From Cymbidium sinense (lineage: Eukaryota; Streptophyta; Magnoliopsida; Asparagales; Orchidaceae), in contig CM038217.1 in NCBI GenBank assembly GCA_021442155.1, forward strand, positions 145,077,643-145,141,642: a DNA stretch of 64,000 bases, given 5' to 3'. Under the pieces are notes generated by a model that saw only the letters and a list, made by a program, of their open reading frames with translations, ran no database searches and was not told the origin of the DNA. Of this stretch, positions 11,985-23,884 are shown piece after piece; within the stretch, counting starts at the first letter, position 1; the number at the start of each line of letters is the position of its first letter. A program made the translations under genes and the position numbers.

Positions 11985-12774
11985 CAATATGACCACGAAA
12001 ATTCTACTAGTCAAAGCAATCTTGATGTTAAAAGCAGTCCAGTTGGCGAGATCAAGCACTTAAAATAATGGGATATCGGTTAAATCCTAAATAGCTCTCA
12101 AACATGAGTGTTTATAGTATAGTCAAATTGGCGTCTCGACAGCCAAACAATCTAAGATCTATTGATTTCATTTGAGCATTCAAATACTTAAAATACATAA
12201 ACTGATCAATGGAATCATTTTGAGCCGTCCGATGAAGTGGAGTGGTTCGAATTTTGCATGTATTTACAGAGATGTCACTCCTCCAATCTATAAATAGCCT
12301 CTCATTCTTCATATGAGGGAGGCCAAGAGAGAGGAGAGCTCTAAAGCTTGAAAATCCTCCAAACACAATCGTTCGCATACGGTTATCAACCACCCTTCGC
12401 CGATCCTCGCCATCTTCAAGGTCTCCATCATGATGATCTTCATCGTCGTTGTCGTTCCCGTTGTTCACCATCATCTACCTAGCAACAGCTACAACTTGAG
12501 CGTGACTATATGGTCGTTGTTATCGATTTTGAGATTCTCATTATCGACCCTTCTCTCTATTATGTAATCCCATTATCAGGAAAACTTGTACTCCAAAATA
12601 AATAGATAATGGAAGCTTTTTACTGGGCTAGTCCCCGTAGTTTTTTCCCTCTTTTCGAGATTTTTCACGTTAAAATTTCTGGAGTTTTCTTGTTCACTCT
12701 TTAAATACCTATGTGTGTGCTGGATTTTGCAACAAAATAAGGCGTAAACTTTTACTCTCGCTAGTTTTCTAGCC
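11985..12774 (+). repeat. Element B 3' LTR
   Basis: Direct repeat of 8452-9294; the first bases are CA instead of TG and the last are CC instead of CA. It is followed at once by the GTGTT duplication. An 11-base perfect inverted repeat (TTTTTGGATGA and TCATCCAAAAA) lies immediately upstream at 11950-11982. Confidence 0.85.
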
Positions 12775-13005
12775 GTGTTGATCACTTAGTTTATTATTTG
12801 GATCCTTGACTCTATTAATTTAATAATAGAGGATAAGATCTACTGTCATATGACAGAATTACCTTCTCAGAGATTTTGTTAGATTAAAAAATATTATAAT
12901 ATAATTATTGGATTTTTAAGTTTAGTTAACCCAGACCCGATCCTTATACCAAACTGGGAAGCAACCTACGCAACATCCTCAGACACTAAGTTTAAGCATT
13001 CAGCA
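12775..13005 (+). repeat. Gypsy C 5' LTR, second part
   Basis: Resumes the LTR after element B and matches 56265-56489: AGATCTACTGTCA(T/C)AT, ACAGAATTA, CTTCTCAGA, and AACCCAGACC near the end. It ends TTCAGCA before the primer site. Confidence 0.8.
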
Positions 13006-13018
13006 TTGTGTCAGAGCC
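13006..13018 (+). promoter_or_regulatory. Gypsy C primer-binding site
   Basis: TTGTGTCAGAGCC directly after the LTR resembles TGGTATCAGAGC, complementary to initiator tRNA-Met. The second element has TAGTATCGTGCC at the same place. Confidence 0.6.
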
Positions 13019-14090
13019 CATGCGGGCGTATTTAAAATACTTAATAAATTTTAGAAAGATTGAATTGAATTGAAAGTTGTTCCAGAATACTTTTAGCAAG
13101 CTTTCAAGTCTCTATAAACTCATCATATTTGATGTATATTTTAGCTCATATATAAGTTGGTGAGATCGTTACAAGTCATATTTATATTTCTTTTGATTCA
13201 CATCAGTTTGTTTAATGCTAGTCACTATGTGATCCAATTATTCATGAAGAAGCTTTGCATTATTCTCACTACGAAGCTACTTAACCTTAATATTGATCCC
13301 TTGTGAATTCCATCTTAAGTTATGTTTTAGTTTGAAAGCAAGCATTCCAATATATTTTAAATTTCATGTGCTTCAAAAAATAAAATATAATAATCCAAAT
13401 GTTTCTTTGAAAAACCAATTCATGCTTGTAAGCAACCATTGGATTCACCATGAGTTTGTGAGAGCTTTATTCATATTAGAAAACTCGCTCTCACAAAGTC
13501 CCCTGTCATTGAGTTTTGTACTTGATTATATGTCAATTCTGAACTATTGCAATCCAATTCATACAATGTGTTGCATGTAAAAGTTCAATTCATCTTTTTA
13601 TATGCAAGTAATTGTTTCATTTTAAGTTGAATTTAAGCTCATTAGTACTTTCATTTGATTCTCTTTAAGCTTCATGTCGTTTCAAATTTCGACAACCTCT
13701 CGGCATCATCCCCATATAGGGGGCTGCTTCGAGAGTGTTGTAGCCTTTCAACCATGCTTAAAAAATATGTATAGTCAATGTCTTGTGACACTATGGCTTA
13801 GAGAATCTTCTAAACCCACCACATTTAAAAAAGCGTGCATAGGCCTTCAACACATGTAATTTAAATTCAGATTTTAATTTTGAGCTTAGAGTTCATTTTG
13901 TGTTAAATTAATTAAGTCTTCTCAATCCAGGCAATTTTCCGCATCATCCTCATGGGGCTACGGAGTGCTAGAGCCTTCCTATCACGTTTAAAAAGCATGC
14001 ATAGTTAGTGTCTTTTGACACTACAACTCTAGGAGTTTTCTAAACCTACCATGCTTAAAAAAATGTGCATAGGCTCTTCGAGTACCTGCA
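13019..14090 (+). other. Gypsy C 5' untranslated region
   Basis: AT-rich leader without a credible gene. The second half (13690-14085) holds two copies of a roughly 225-bp unit, each containing a GGCATCATCC then CCCC...GGGG hairpin-like word, GTGTCTTGTGACACTA (a short palindrome) and TTCTAAACCCACCA. The second Gypsy copy has the same kind of doubled unit at 57785-58150. Confidence 0.7.
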
Positions 14091-14400
14091 TAAAATTAAG
14101 CACAATACATTATGCACATTCACACAATATTCTACCAATGTAGCTCCATCAATCATTGGCCTTCTACTTGCACTCGTGAGGACTGCTTCCTTCTTCATGA
14201 TTGATAGTCTATCTTTGTTGATCAGATGATGTATGAGCTTATCCAATATCAGGTGGAGACTTATCACATCAGCCTTTCACAGTACATCCTCCATTGTAGC
14301 AGTTCTTTTCCAAGTAACAGGTTGCTCACTATTGGCTTTAAGAAATTTCCCATAAGCTGTAACAAACTTCTAAGCCCTGTAGCTTGATAAAGATCAGGAT
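14090..14400 (-). pseudogene. Hydroxypyruvate reductase (HPR) fragment
   Basis: The parent enzyme reduces hydroxypyruvate with NADH in leaf peroxisomes during photorespiration. Minus-strand translation gives DLYQATGL, then in a shifted frame KFVTAYGKFLKANSEQPVTW, then KRTATMEDVL, ADVISLHLILDKLIHHLINK, DRLSIMKKEAVLTSASRRPM and IDGATLVE, which fit the NAD-binding domain of plant HPR1 (ISLHP, LVNASRGPVID). Sequence after LVE resembles intron ending TTTTATGCAG. At least one frameshift is present, and the fragment ends in the Gypsy leader. It lies on the strand opposite to that Gypsy and adjoins the EB1 piece without a gap. Confidence 0.8.
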
Positions 14401-14996
14401 ACGTAAGGTTCGTGGATGTAAGCAGTAGAATTCTCTAGATTTGAATTTGGAGTCACAGTTGCGTGTTTAGCACCATCAATTAAGCCACGATTTCCTATGT
14501 TGCTAGCCTGCAGTGATTTGGAGTATTTTTTGAGAAACTTTGATATTCCATTCTTTCCCTCCTTTGCATTATCTTTCCACATTCATAATGCCTCCATTTA
14601 CGGAATCACAATAAAACTTCAGCAATTGTAAAAATTCTAAGTTTTCTAGTAGTCGTCCTTTAACAAGCTTGTTGACTTCAATGTGCGTCTCGATCTTAAG
14701 CTTATTGAACACCTCCTGATTTGAATATGCTTCTTGATCTTAAGCTTGTTGAACACCTCTTGCAAAAGCTTATAATTCTGAATCATGTCATACTCTGACC
14801 TTGCATCAAAATTGACCTTGTGCATTGGAACAATGCCTGGGTGAACCATATCCATCATCTTGCACTAGACAACACCAGACGCAACCTTCTCCACACGTGA
14901 GAGGTTGAGCTGAAGCTTAGCAGTGACCCACATAAGTATCTCATTCCTCCCCATGAAGTATGCCCCATCCATCATCCCGATGTTGGTCATCGCCAT
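14400..14996 (-). pseudogene. EB1 microtubule end-binding protein fragment (CH domain)
   Basis: EB1 proteins bind growing microtubule plus ends through an N-terminal calponin-homology domain. The ATG is at 14996-14994, giving MAMTNIGMMDGAYFMGRNEI, then LQLNLSRVEKVASGVV, a TAG stop at codon 44, then [20 protein letters not shown] and [20 protein letters not shown] tandem duplication of about 44 bases (14690-14775) repeats the VFNKLKI segment and shifts the frame; after it LLENLEFLQ and [10 protein letters not shown] can be read, then a linker with KYSKSLQASN. The C-terminal EBH domain is missing. No introns interrupt the CH domain. The parental gene is recognised with confidence, the copy is certainly broken. 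Confidence 0.9.
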
Positions 14997-15308
14997 CTCT
15001 ATTTTGTCGACGAGCAACAAAGGATTGCTGGCGACACCAAGGGATCGCGGCCAAGCCGAATAAAAATAGAAAAAAAAGAGGCAGGGGGCAGAGAGAGAGA
15101 AGACTTTTGGCTAGAAGAAGGGACAAGAGGGGCTCGACTGTAGTGGATATGAACAAGAGGAAGCTCGAAAGGAAGAGGAGTGTCGAGCAAGGTGCAGCTG
15201 GGACGTGAGCTGCATGGATCTGGAGTGCAAGTTGGTGCTCGGCTCGATGAAGGGAAGGGTCAGCGAGGAGTGGCATCTAGGAAATGGAAAAGAATGAGAG
15301 GAAAAACA
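14997..15308 (-). other. Probable EB1 5' UTR carried with the fragment
   Basis: Upstream of the EB1 start, the minus strand is CT-rich (CTTCTCTCTCTCTGCCCCCT near 15085) and much richer in GC than the surroundings, as expected of a plant 5' UTR and promoter-proximal region. It is cut at 15308 by MULE-1. Open frames on either strand here are composition effects. Confidence 0.5.
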
Positions 15309-15485
15309 AAGAAAATATTACGTCCGGAGTCCGCACGTAGCTTTACGTGCGAACTCCAATCCATGGCCGATGCGTGTCCAGGATTTTTTTTCCCCGTTTT
15401 AGCGGTTAACGGAGCAGTAACATAATGGATGGCGCTGTAAAGGGATGGCGTATTCACGATGCCATTTACACTTCCCCTGGCCTGA
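15309..15485 (+). repeat. MULE-1 left terminal inverted repeat
   Basis: Begins AAGAAAATATTACGTCCGGA (first base expected G). It includes an internal palindrome GCACGTAG...CTTTACGTGC and later GGGATGGCGTATTCACGATG, whose complement appears at about 28690-28720. Confidence 0.85.
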
Positions 15486-15649
15486 CCCGGCCCGTGTCAT
15501 TCAAAAAGCAGGAGAAGAAGAACGAGATGATACTGTCGTTCGACATTCCTCACCATAGAACAGTTTAGTGCTTTCTTTCGACGAAGGATTTTTTCTCAGC
15601 TTAGCTCCCGTTCTCGATCGACACACGTCCGACCTTCGCTCAGTGATAT

Positions 15650-18600
15650 AGCAAATCAAAAATTGAGGTATTGTAGGTGACTACATGAGGTATTTACACA
15701 TGCATTCCTGAACTTGAATGAATTTAGGGTTTACTCTATTCTTCTCACTGTCCAATGAAAGATTAGTTGTTTTTTATATGTTATTTTATATCTGTACTCT
15801 CTGTACTTCTCTCGAGGGTACATAGTATTTAAGGCTTTTTTTCCAGTTTTTTAGCCTGTTTCTTGAGATTATGTTCATTACATTCAAATGTAAGCAAATT
15901 GGAGGTTGTTTGGATGGTTGCAGGGTTTTTTTTGGCATCTATACTCTCTGTACCTCTCTTGAGGGTGATCATTTGCCTACTTTTTAGTTTATCTTGCCTT
16001 CTTCTTGAGATTATATTGTGGCATTCCAATGGAAGTAATATAAAGTGTTTGGATGGTTTATGGGGGTATTTTGCATCAGACTACTCTCCTCGAGGGTACG
16101 TGATCATTTAGGCAAACTTTTTCAGGTTTATCTTGCATTCTTCTTGAGATTATATTGGGCATTCCAATGGAAGCAATTTGATGCTTGGATGATTTGGAGT
16201 TTTTTGCATCTGTTCTCTATACCTCCCGAGGGTACTGATAATTTAGGCGACTTTTATAGTTTCTTTTGGCCTAATTATTGAGATTATATTTATGCCCAAT
16301 GGAAGTAAAGCTTTGGATAGTTTCTGGGGGGTATTTTGCATCTGTACTCTTTATACCTCTTTGGAGGGTACATATTATTTATGGCCTTTTTTCCAATTTA
16401 TTTTTCATGTTTATTGAGATTATGTTTAGGGCATTACAATGAAAGCAATTTGATGGCTGCTTGGATAATTTATTTGGAGTATTTTGAATCACTCTGTACC
16501 TCTTTGAGCATCTGCATTTGGGACTTCTTTTCTAATTTATTTTCTGCTTGAGATTATATTGGGCACCAATGGAAGCAATTTGATGGTCGCTTTGAATGAT
16601 TGGGTATTTTTTTTGCATCTGATTTCCTATACCTGGAGGGTATAGAGCATTTGTGGACTTCTTTTCCAATTTATTTTGCCTGTTTCTTGAGATAATATTC
16701 ATTACATTACAATGGAAGTAATTTGAAAGCTATTTAGATAGTTTCTGGGGGGTATTTTGCATCTGTACTCTTTGTACCTCTCCTAAGGGTACATATCATT
16801 TATGGCCTTTTTCTCAGTTTATTTTGCTTGATTCTAGAGATAATATTCATTACATTATAATGGAAGCAATTTGAAAGCTATTTGGATGGTTTCTGGGGTG
16901 TATTTTGCATCTGTACTCTATATATCTCTTTGGAGGGTATAGATTATTTATGTCCTTTTTTTCTAGTTTATTTTGCCTATTTATTGAGATTATATTTAGG
17001 GCATTCCAATGGAAGCAATTTGAGCTTGGATGGTTTATTTGGGGTATTTTTGTATATGTACTCCCTCTTTGGAGGGTACGAGTATTTTGGACTTTTTTCC
17101 AGTTTATTTTGCCTACTTTTGATTATGTTCATTATATTCTAATGGATGCAATTTGATGACCGCTTGGATGATTTTAGGTGTTTTGTATGCATCTCTCACC
17201 TCTTTGAGGGTACAGAGCATTTAGGACTTTTTCCAGTTTATTTTGCATATTTTGAGATAATGTTCATTACATTACAATGGAAGTAATCCGGAAATGCTTG
17301 ATGGTTTGGGGTATTTTGCATCTGCTCAGTACCTTCCCTAAGGGTACGATTATTTATGGCCTTTTTCCGCTTTATTTTGCCTCGATTCTAGAGATAATGT
17401 TCATTACATTACAATGGAAGCAATTTGAAAGCTGTTTGGATGGTTTCTGGAGAGAATTTTACTTATGTACTCCTCACTTTGGAGGGTAGATCATGGCATT
17501 TTTTCCCGCTTTATTTTGCTTTATTGAGATTATGTTTAGGGCATTCCAATGGAAGCAATTTGATGGTCGCGGATGATTTATTTGGGGTATTTTGCATCAG
17601 TACTCTATGTACCTCTTGAGGGTACAGCATTTAGGGACTTCTTTTCCGCTTTATTTTTCTACTTCTTTTGATTATGTTCATTATATTCCAATGGATGCAA
17701 TTTGATGGCTGCTTGGATGATTTTTAGGTGTTTTATTGCATCTATACTCTATGTACCTCTTTGGAGGGTACAGAGCATTTAGGAACTTCTTTTTCCAGTT
17801 TATTTTATCTGTTTCTTGAGATAATGTTCATTACATTATAATGGAAGCAATCTGAGAAATGCTTGGATGGTTTGGGGGGTATTTTGCATCTGTACTCTCT
17901 GTACCTCTGCAGAGGGTACAAATCATTTATGGTCTTTTTCAGCTTATTTTGCCTGATTCTAGAGATAATGTTCATTACATTACAATGAAAGTAATTTGAA
18001 AGCTGTTTGGATGGTTTAGGGTTTTGCATCATCTACTCTCTCTTGAGGTACAGATCATTTATACTTTTTTTATTTTCATGTTGTTGAGATTATATTTAGG
18101 GCATTCAATGGAAGCAATTTGATGTTTTGCTTGGATGGTTTATTTGGGGTATTTTGCATCGTACTCTCATACCTCTTTGGAGAACAGGGGCATTTAGGAC
18201 TTCTTTTTAGTTTATTTTCTATTTCTTGAGATTATGTTTAGGGCATTCCAATGGAAGTAATTTGATGGCTGCTTGGATGATTTCTGAGTGTTTTTTTGCA
18301 TCTGTACTCTCTGTACCTCTTTGGAGGGTATAGAGCATTTAGGGACTTCTTTTTCCAATTTATTTTGCCTATTTCTTGAGATAATATTCATTACATTACA
18401 ATGGAAGCAATTTGAAAGCTATTTGGATGGTTTCTGGGGGGTATTTTTCATCTGTACTCTCTATACCTCTTTAAGTAGATCATTTATGGCCTTTTCTCGG
18501 TTTATTTTACTTTGATTAGAGATAATGTTCATTACATTACAATGGAAGCAATTTAAAAGCTATTTGGATGGTTTCTGGGGGGTATTTTATATCTGTACTC

Positions 18601-20240
18601 TTTATATATCTTTGGAGGGTACAGATTATTTATGTCCTTTTTTTCTAGTTTATTTTGCCTATTTATTGAGATTATGTTTAGGGCATTCCAATGGAAGCAA
18701 TTTGATGGCTGCTTGGATGGTTTATTTGGGGTATTTTATCTACTCTCACTCTCTTTGGAGTCTGAGCATTTAGACTTCCGGTTTATTTTGCCTACTTCTT
18801 TTATTATGTTCATTATATTCTAATGGATGCAATTTGATATGCTTGGATGATTTCTGGGTGTTTTGTTGTATATGTACTCTCTGTACCTCTTTGGAGAATC
18901 TGAGCATTTAACTTTTAATTTATTTTGCATGTTTTTGAGATAATGTTCATTACATTATGGAAGTAATCCGGAAATGCTTGGATGATTTGGTTTTGCATCT
19001 GCTCTCTGTACTCTCTAAGTCTGAGATCATTTATCCTTTTTCCGGTTTATTTTGCCATTCTAGAGATAATGTTCATTACATTAATGGAAGCAATTTGAAG
19101 CTTGGATGGTTTCTAGAGAATTTTGCATATGTACTCTCATACCTCTTTGGAGAATCTGAGATCATTTATAACATTTTCCAGTTTATTTTGCCTGTTTATT
19201 GAGATTATGTTTAAGGCATTCCAATGGAAATAATTTGATGGCTGCTTGGATGATTTATTTGGGATATTTTGCATCTGTACTCTCTGTACCTCTTTGGAGG
19301 GTACAGAGCATTTAGGGACTTCTTTTTCCAGTTTATTTTTCCTACTTCTTTTGATTATGTTCATTATATTCAATGGATGCAATTTGATGGCTTTGGATGA
19401 TTTCTAGGTGTTTTGTGCATCTCTCTGTACCTCTTTGGAGATACTGAGCATTTGAACTTCTTTTTCAGTTTATTTTATTTCTTGAGATAATGTTCATTAC
19501 ATTATAATGGAAGCAATCTGGGAAATGCTTGGATGGTTTGGGGGGTATTTTGCATCTGTACTCTTTGTACCTCTAGAGAATCATTTATAACCTTTTTTTT
19601 ATTTTGCCGATTCTAGAGATAATGTTCATTACATTATAATGGAAGTAATTTGAAAATTTGTTTGGATGGTTTTAGGGGTATTTTACATCTGTACTCTCGT
19701 ACCTCTTTGGAGGATCATCATTTATAACATTTTTCTCATTTATTTTGTCTTTTGAGATTATGTTTAGGGCATTAATGGAAGCAATTTGATGGTTGTTTGG
19801 ATGGTTTATTTGGTGCATCGTACTCTCTGCCTCTTTGGAGTGAGCATTTTTTTTCCAATTTATTTTGCCTACTTCTTTTGATTATGTTCATTATATTCCA
19901 ATGGATGCAATTTGATGACTTGGATGATTTAGTGTTTTATTGCATGTACTCTCACCTCTTTGGAGGGTACAGAGCATTTAGGGACTTCTTTTTCCAGTTT
20001 ATTTTGCCTATTTCTTGAGGTAATGTTCATTATATTACAATGGAAGCAATCTGGGAGCTGCTTGGATGGTTTGGGGGGTATTTTGCATCTATACTCTCAC
20101 CTCTCACGGACATATCATTTATGACCTTTTCTATTTATTTTGCGATTCTAGAGATAATGTTCATTACAATGGAAGCAATTTAAAATTTGGATGGATTTAG
20201 ATATTTTGCGTACTCTTTGTACCTCTTTGAGTACAGATCA
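15650..20240 (+). repeat. Left arm tandem array, about 33 units of roughly 140-150 bp
   Basis: The unit, in blocks, is CATCTGTACTCTCTGTACCT, CTTTGGAGGGTACAGAGCAT, TTAGGGACTTCTTTTTCCAG, TTTATTTTGCCTATTTCTTG, AGATAATGTTCATTACATTA, CAATGGAAGCAATTTGATGG, CTGCTTGGATGATTTCTGGG. Each contains an inverted repeat CTCTGTACCTC...GGAGGGTACAGAG able to form a hairpin. Full units are 150 bp, a multiple of three, so many short open frames (WKQFDG, SLFCLFLEI) run through them; these are repeat artefacts, not genes. Confidence 0.95.
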
Positions 20241-20249
20241 TTTATCAAT

Positions 20250-21830
20250 TTGGAAACTATTAAACTTAGTTTTGATGGGTGATTTGCATCTGTGCTCATT
20301 ACTCTTGACTTTTCTTTTGAAGTTTACCATATGGGAAAAGGATAACTTGAGATCTAACTGTATAAAGCGTGTTCGATATTTTTGCTTTCTTGATGAAGCC
20401 ACTGACATTTTAAAGAGGCTTCATCTCCATCAATTCATTAGACTCCATGAATTAAGCAAGACTCGGTTGCCATTACATCGATCCTGTCTTGCTGGGACAT
20501 AGAAAAGCAAACTTTCTTATTGGGTGGGCAGTGCATTCCTTTCACCCCCGATGAAGTTGCAGTGATGATAGGGATGCCAAACAGAGGGGAGAATGTCTTA
20601 TGGCAGAAATCCCCGCTGTCACAGTTCAGTTCATCGGACTACAATAATCAACTTGAGAATTCAGATGGCTCGTTACCTGTAGCATAGTTTGTGCAGTTGT
20701 ACATACATTTTCTGCTGTCAAATCTATTTTTTATATATCATATTGGTGGCATCGAATTGATTGCCTATCGATGACATAGATAGATTTCTTGAATACAAGG
20801 GTAGAGGCCATTTGGAACTTTCGGTTTCCCTATTTGATGTTATTACATCAAAGATTGAAGAGGGCAGGTTACATGAGTAGCTTTGTCACTCTTGATGGTA
20901 TATCTCTCAGTGTAATTTAATGCGTTGAAGTTTACTATTTAAAATATTCATTGTAGATATGGGCACATAAGCATCATAAGCCCATCATTTTCATCTGAAA
21001 CCATTATCTTCGATGGGCAAAAATAGAGTTTCCAAATAATGCTTTCCTTGGTTTGGGAGGACATGACATATAATAATATCACTTAGTTCATATAAGAATG
21101 TCTTTATTTATGTTGTATGTCTTCACATTTTTTATCGGTTTATCCAGTGCTTTTCATTGAGGACATATTAGAAGGAGAATTACTCCTTTCGGTGTCCCCC
21201 CCAAGAATCTACACATGTCGAGCTCGATAGCATTTTAAGTCCAATTGTGCAGCCCAGGTCTCCATATGTCTCTCCTCGATATTCTCCCTGTGTAGCGCAC
21301 CCTCTGCTACTACCCCATAAGACTTTGTGGAGAGGATACTTGTTTGGGACTTGAAAGATACTGTATCATCTTTTCATGCAATAATGACGGAGAGGATGGA
21401 TGGGCTTGATTTAGTTGTTGCTATCGAGGAAGTTCTTGCCAGGCGGTCCTACCACCCCAAGTGTGGGGGAGGTTCCTGTGGGGGTCACCATAGGAAACTC
21501 TTGAGGAGGCCACCAGGAGCTTCCCATGGAGGTACCCCTGGGAGGCTACCACTTGGAAAGCTCGAGGAGGGGTAGAGGAAGCTCTTGTGGAGGCTGGGAG
21601 CTTCCACTATGGAGTTGGATACATGGGAAGCCCATGTGGTGTGGCCAGGTGAAGTTCTTGTGGAGGCCCACTACACATGATGATGCTCCAAAACCTATAA
21701 TTGATAGCATTGAGCGTGGTGTGAAAGCTTGGCAGATAAGGAAGAGGAAAGCTATTAGTTCCCCCTTCACACACACTTATAGAAGTCACGAGCAAGAATA
21801 AGTGATGTGGTGGCCTCCACTCAAGATGAG
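20250..21830 (+). pseudogene. PMD-like N-terminal part of the MULE-1 Ulp1 gene
   Basis: Plus-strand translation in several frames gives FDEAT-like sequence, LHQFIRLHELSKTRLPLHRS (20430-20490), PFTPDEVAVMIGMPNRGENV (20536-20600), DDIDRFLEYKGRGHLELSVS (20775-20830) and NHYLRWAKIEFPNNAFLGLG (21000-21060). The pattern FTPDEV..I(G)MPNRG is that of the plant mobile domain/DUF1985-like region found upstream of Ulp1 domains in plant transposons. A G-rich irregular stretch at 21430-21640 separates this from the protease half. Stops and frameshifts are common, so it is inactive. The exact domain name is uncertain; a retroelement origin is less likely given the location inside MULE arms. Confidence 0.65.
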
Positions 21831-22544
21831 AAGCTGGCAACAGAGGTATTAAGTTACTTTCTTTTAAATTTGAGATAATAAAATAGATTTCACTAAATGT
21901 TTTTATAGGTTCACAAAGATGAGCCAATAAAGGTCGATTACCCGCATGCTATCGTTGTGGTGGAGCATCAATCGAGGTATGAAAAATACTGGTCGATCCT
22001 TAATTCATAGTGAATCTAGCTCTTCATCACTAACTTTCATCATCAGTAATTTCCTTTACCATCAGAGGCACTTCATGTTGTTGAGTTCTCATCTAGAGCT
22101 ATTTTTTAATGATGCTCGATCTTATTAACATGTCATGCTCGATTCGAGGACAAGTAAGTCAATCCTCAATCACTCCTTCATAAAATAATATTCGTTTAAT
22201 TAAGATCACTCTAAAATATTTATCACTTACAGGGGTGATATAGTATTCACGGTTTGGAATATCATTATTGCACGAGGGCAGATCAATGAGTTATTGACAG
22301 ATCAATATCTCTCAGATGGACACATTGATGCCTTCGCGTGCTTGTTGGCGAGATGTATTCGCTCTGTCCGGGGCTGTATGTCCCCTATTTGTACATTTCA
22401 TACTTGCATTGGGTATGTTACCCCACAAGAATGTTGGGTATTATGATTTAATTCTTGTTTGTTTAGATAAAAGCTATAATCTATAATCATTCTCTTCTTT
22501 TCTGAGTTATGCAGTGCCTAAAGAAAGCAAAATGTTTATCCAAC

Positions 22545-22985
22545 ATGTCACTCTGACTGGCGTGAGTTAATCTTCTTGTTATAGATAATAAGCACTGGAT
22601 ACTCCTGGTTGGGCATATGAAGTCAGGGGCCTAGTATTTTTACAACTCATTACCCAAACCAACCCATAAGAGCATTCTTCCTGAGATTGTAAAAACAGTT
22701 TTCAATTTTGGTTCCTCTTAACTATTTTTTTTTGGGCCAACTTGTTGAGATTATGTTCTGGCTATTCAGATCAAATTACTTGTTGAAGATGCTGGCTAAT
22801 CTTTTGCGAGCGATCCCAAAAAATGGCCAATTGAAATGGTGAGTGGGATACCAGTCCAAGAAAATAGTGTCGACTGTGGAATGTTTGTCTGCAAATACAT
22901 GGAGGCAGCAATCAGCAAACCTCTAGTGGACTTGGTAGACCACCAAGATTGGTCAAAGAAAATGAATATATTTAATGGTTAAACA
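22545..22985 (+). pseudogene. Ulp1-like cysteine protease (peptidase C48) remnant
   Basis: Ulp1 enzymes cleave SUMO from proteins; plant MULEs of the Kaonashi type carry a copy of unknown role. The translation shows DNKHWILLVGHMKSG (about 22585) with the catalytic His, FYNSLPK (about 22643) where the family has Asp in FYDS but Asn is seen here, and GIPVQENSVDCGMFVCKYME (about 22845-22905) with the Gln and the catalytic Cys, followed by DHQDWSKKMN. Stops lie between the blocks. The order H, D/N, Q, C matches the family. It continues the PMD-like part upstream and reads toward the transposase, which lies on the opposite strand. Confidence 0.85.
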
Positions 22986-23884
22986 CTATATTTTGTTTGG
23001 GACTTAAAATCCAAATTGAGAATAATAGATTTAGTTTGATATAGGATTTGTATAATGCATCGGTTTGGTGGCAAAGATTTAGCTATTTTTTGAAGTGAAT
23101 GGATCGTTTATGGATGGGATGATATTTTACTACTTTTGTAACTTCTTTTCTCTCATTTCATATAGTTTGATTTTGATATTTTACTGGGATGATATTTTAC
23201 TCAAGAATCATATTTTTTGTCTTATGGATTTGGTTTTGGGGCTATATTCTTGAAAGAAATCGCATTTAAAATCATTTTTTATGGTATGGTCATTTTGTTA
23301 TTTGAATGCATAAAATAAATATTATCCAAGAATGCATAAAATTAATGCATAAAATAAATTAGGGATTCTTGGCCATTAGGGATTATCTTTTTTTTAAAGT
23401 TTCATTGTAAAATTATTGTGGTTGGTGTAAGTAAATTTTGATTGTAAAATCATGATATTTTAACAAGCTAATTTTAACCTATATGTATTAAAATACAATT
23501 ATGATTGTTGTTAGCTATTTTTATTATGAAAATAAAGCGCTTAAAAAAATTAACTCATATGTATTCTTAGTATGCTCATGCTCGAAAGTGAAATGAAATT
23601 CAATATTAACTTGAACCTTATCGATGTCTGTTTATTTATTTAGATGAAACAAAAACAAAATAAGTTAATCTTATAAAAAATAATATTTTTTTTTCATAAT
23701 ATGAAAAATTTAATTCTGTTATAACTATAATGAAACTTGTCCGAAAGAGATAACTTATAACATTTAATTATATAATAATTATTTTCAATAAATAGTATAA
23801 ATATAATAGATTAAGAGACTTTTAAATTTGTCACCATTATGAGATTAAATTTGCTAACTAAATTTTGGACTAGATAGTATAAAT
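22986..23884. other. AT-rich spacer without recognisable gene
   Basis: Very AT-rich stretch downstream of the Ulp1 remnant. It contains a short repetition of TGGGATGATATTTTACT (near 23118 and 23188) and of TGCATAAAAT words near 23310-23350. I see no coding signal. Confidence 0.6.

Larger units (their letters stand above)
8452..12774 (+). mobile_element. Non-autonomous LTR element B (LARD-like)
   Basis: Two direct repeats (8452-9294 and 11985-12774) flank 2.7 kb without recognisable gag or pol. The 5-bp direct repeat GTGTT lies on both sides (8447-8451 and 12775-12779), and removing the element restores the Gypsy LTR seen at 55281-56489. The interior is filled with minisatellites and a GC-rich simple region, so the element would have depended on proteins from another retrotransposon. 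Confidence 0.88.

Noticed and set aside
14941..15425. Open frames on both strands around the EB1 start
   Set aside because: They run through the probable EB1 5' UTR and the MULE-1 terminus; the EB1 frame itself is the only one with a recognised domain.
16045..20018. Many 60-100 residue open frames rich in Phe, Leu, Tyr and Trp
   Set aside because: All are readings of the 150-bp hairpin unit and recur with the array period.
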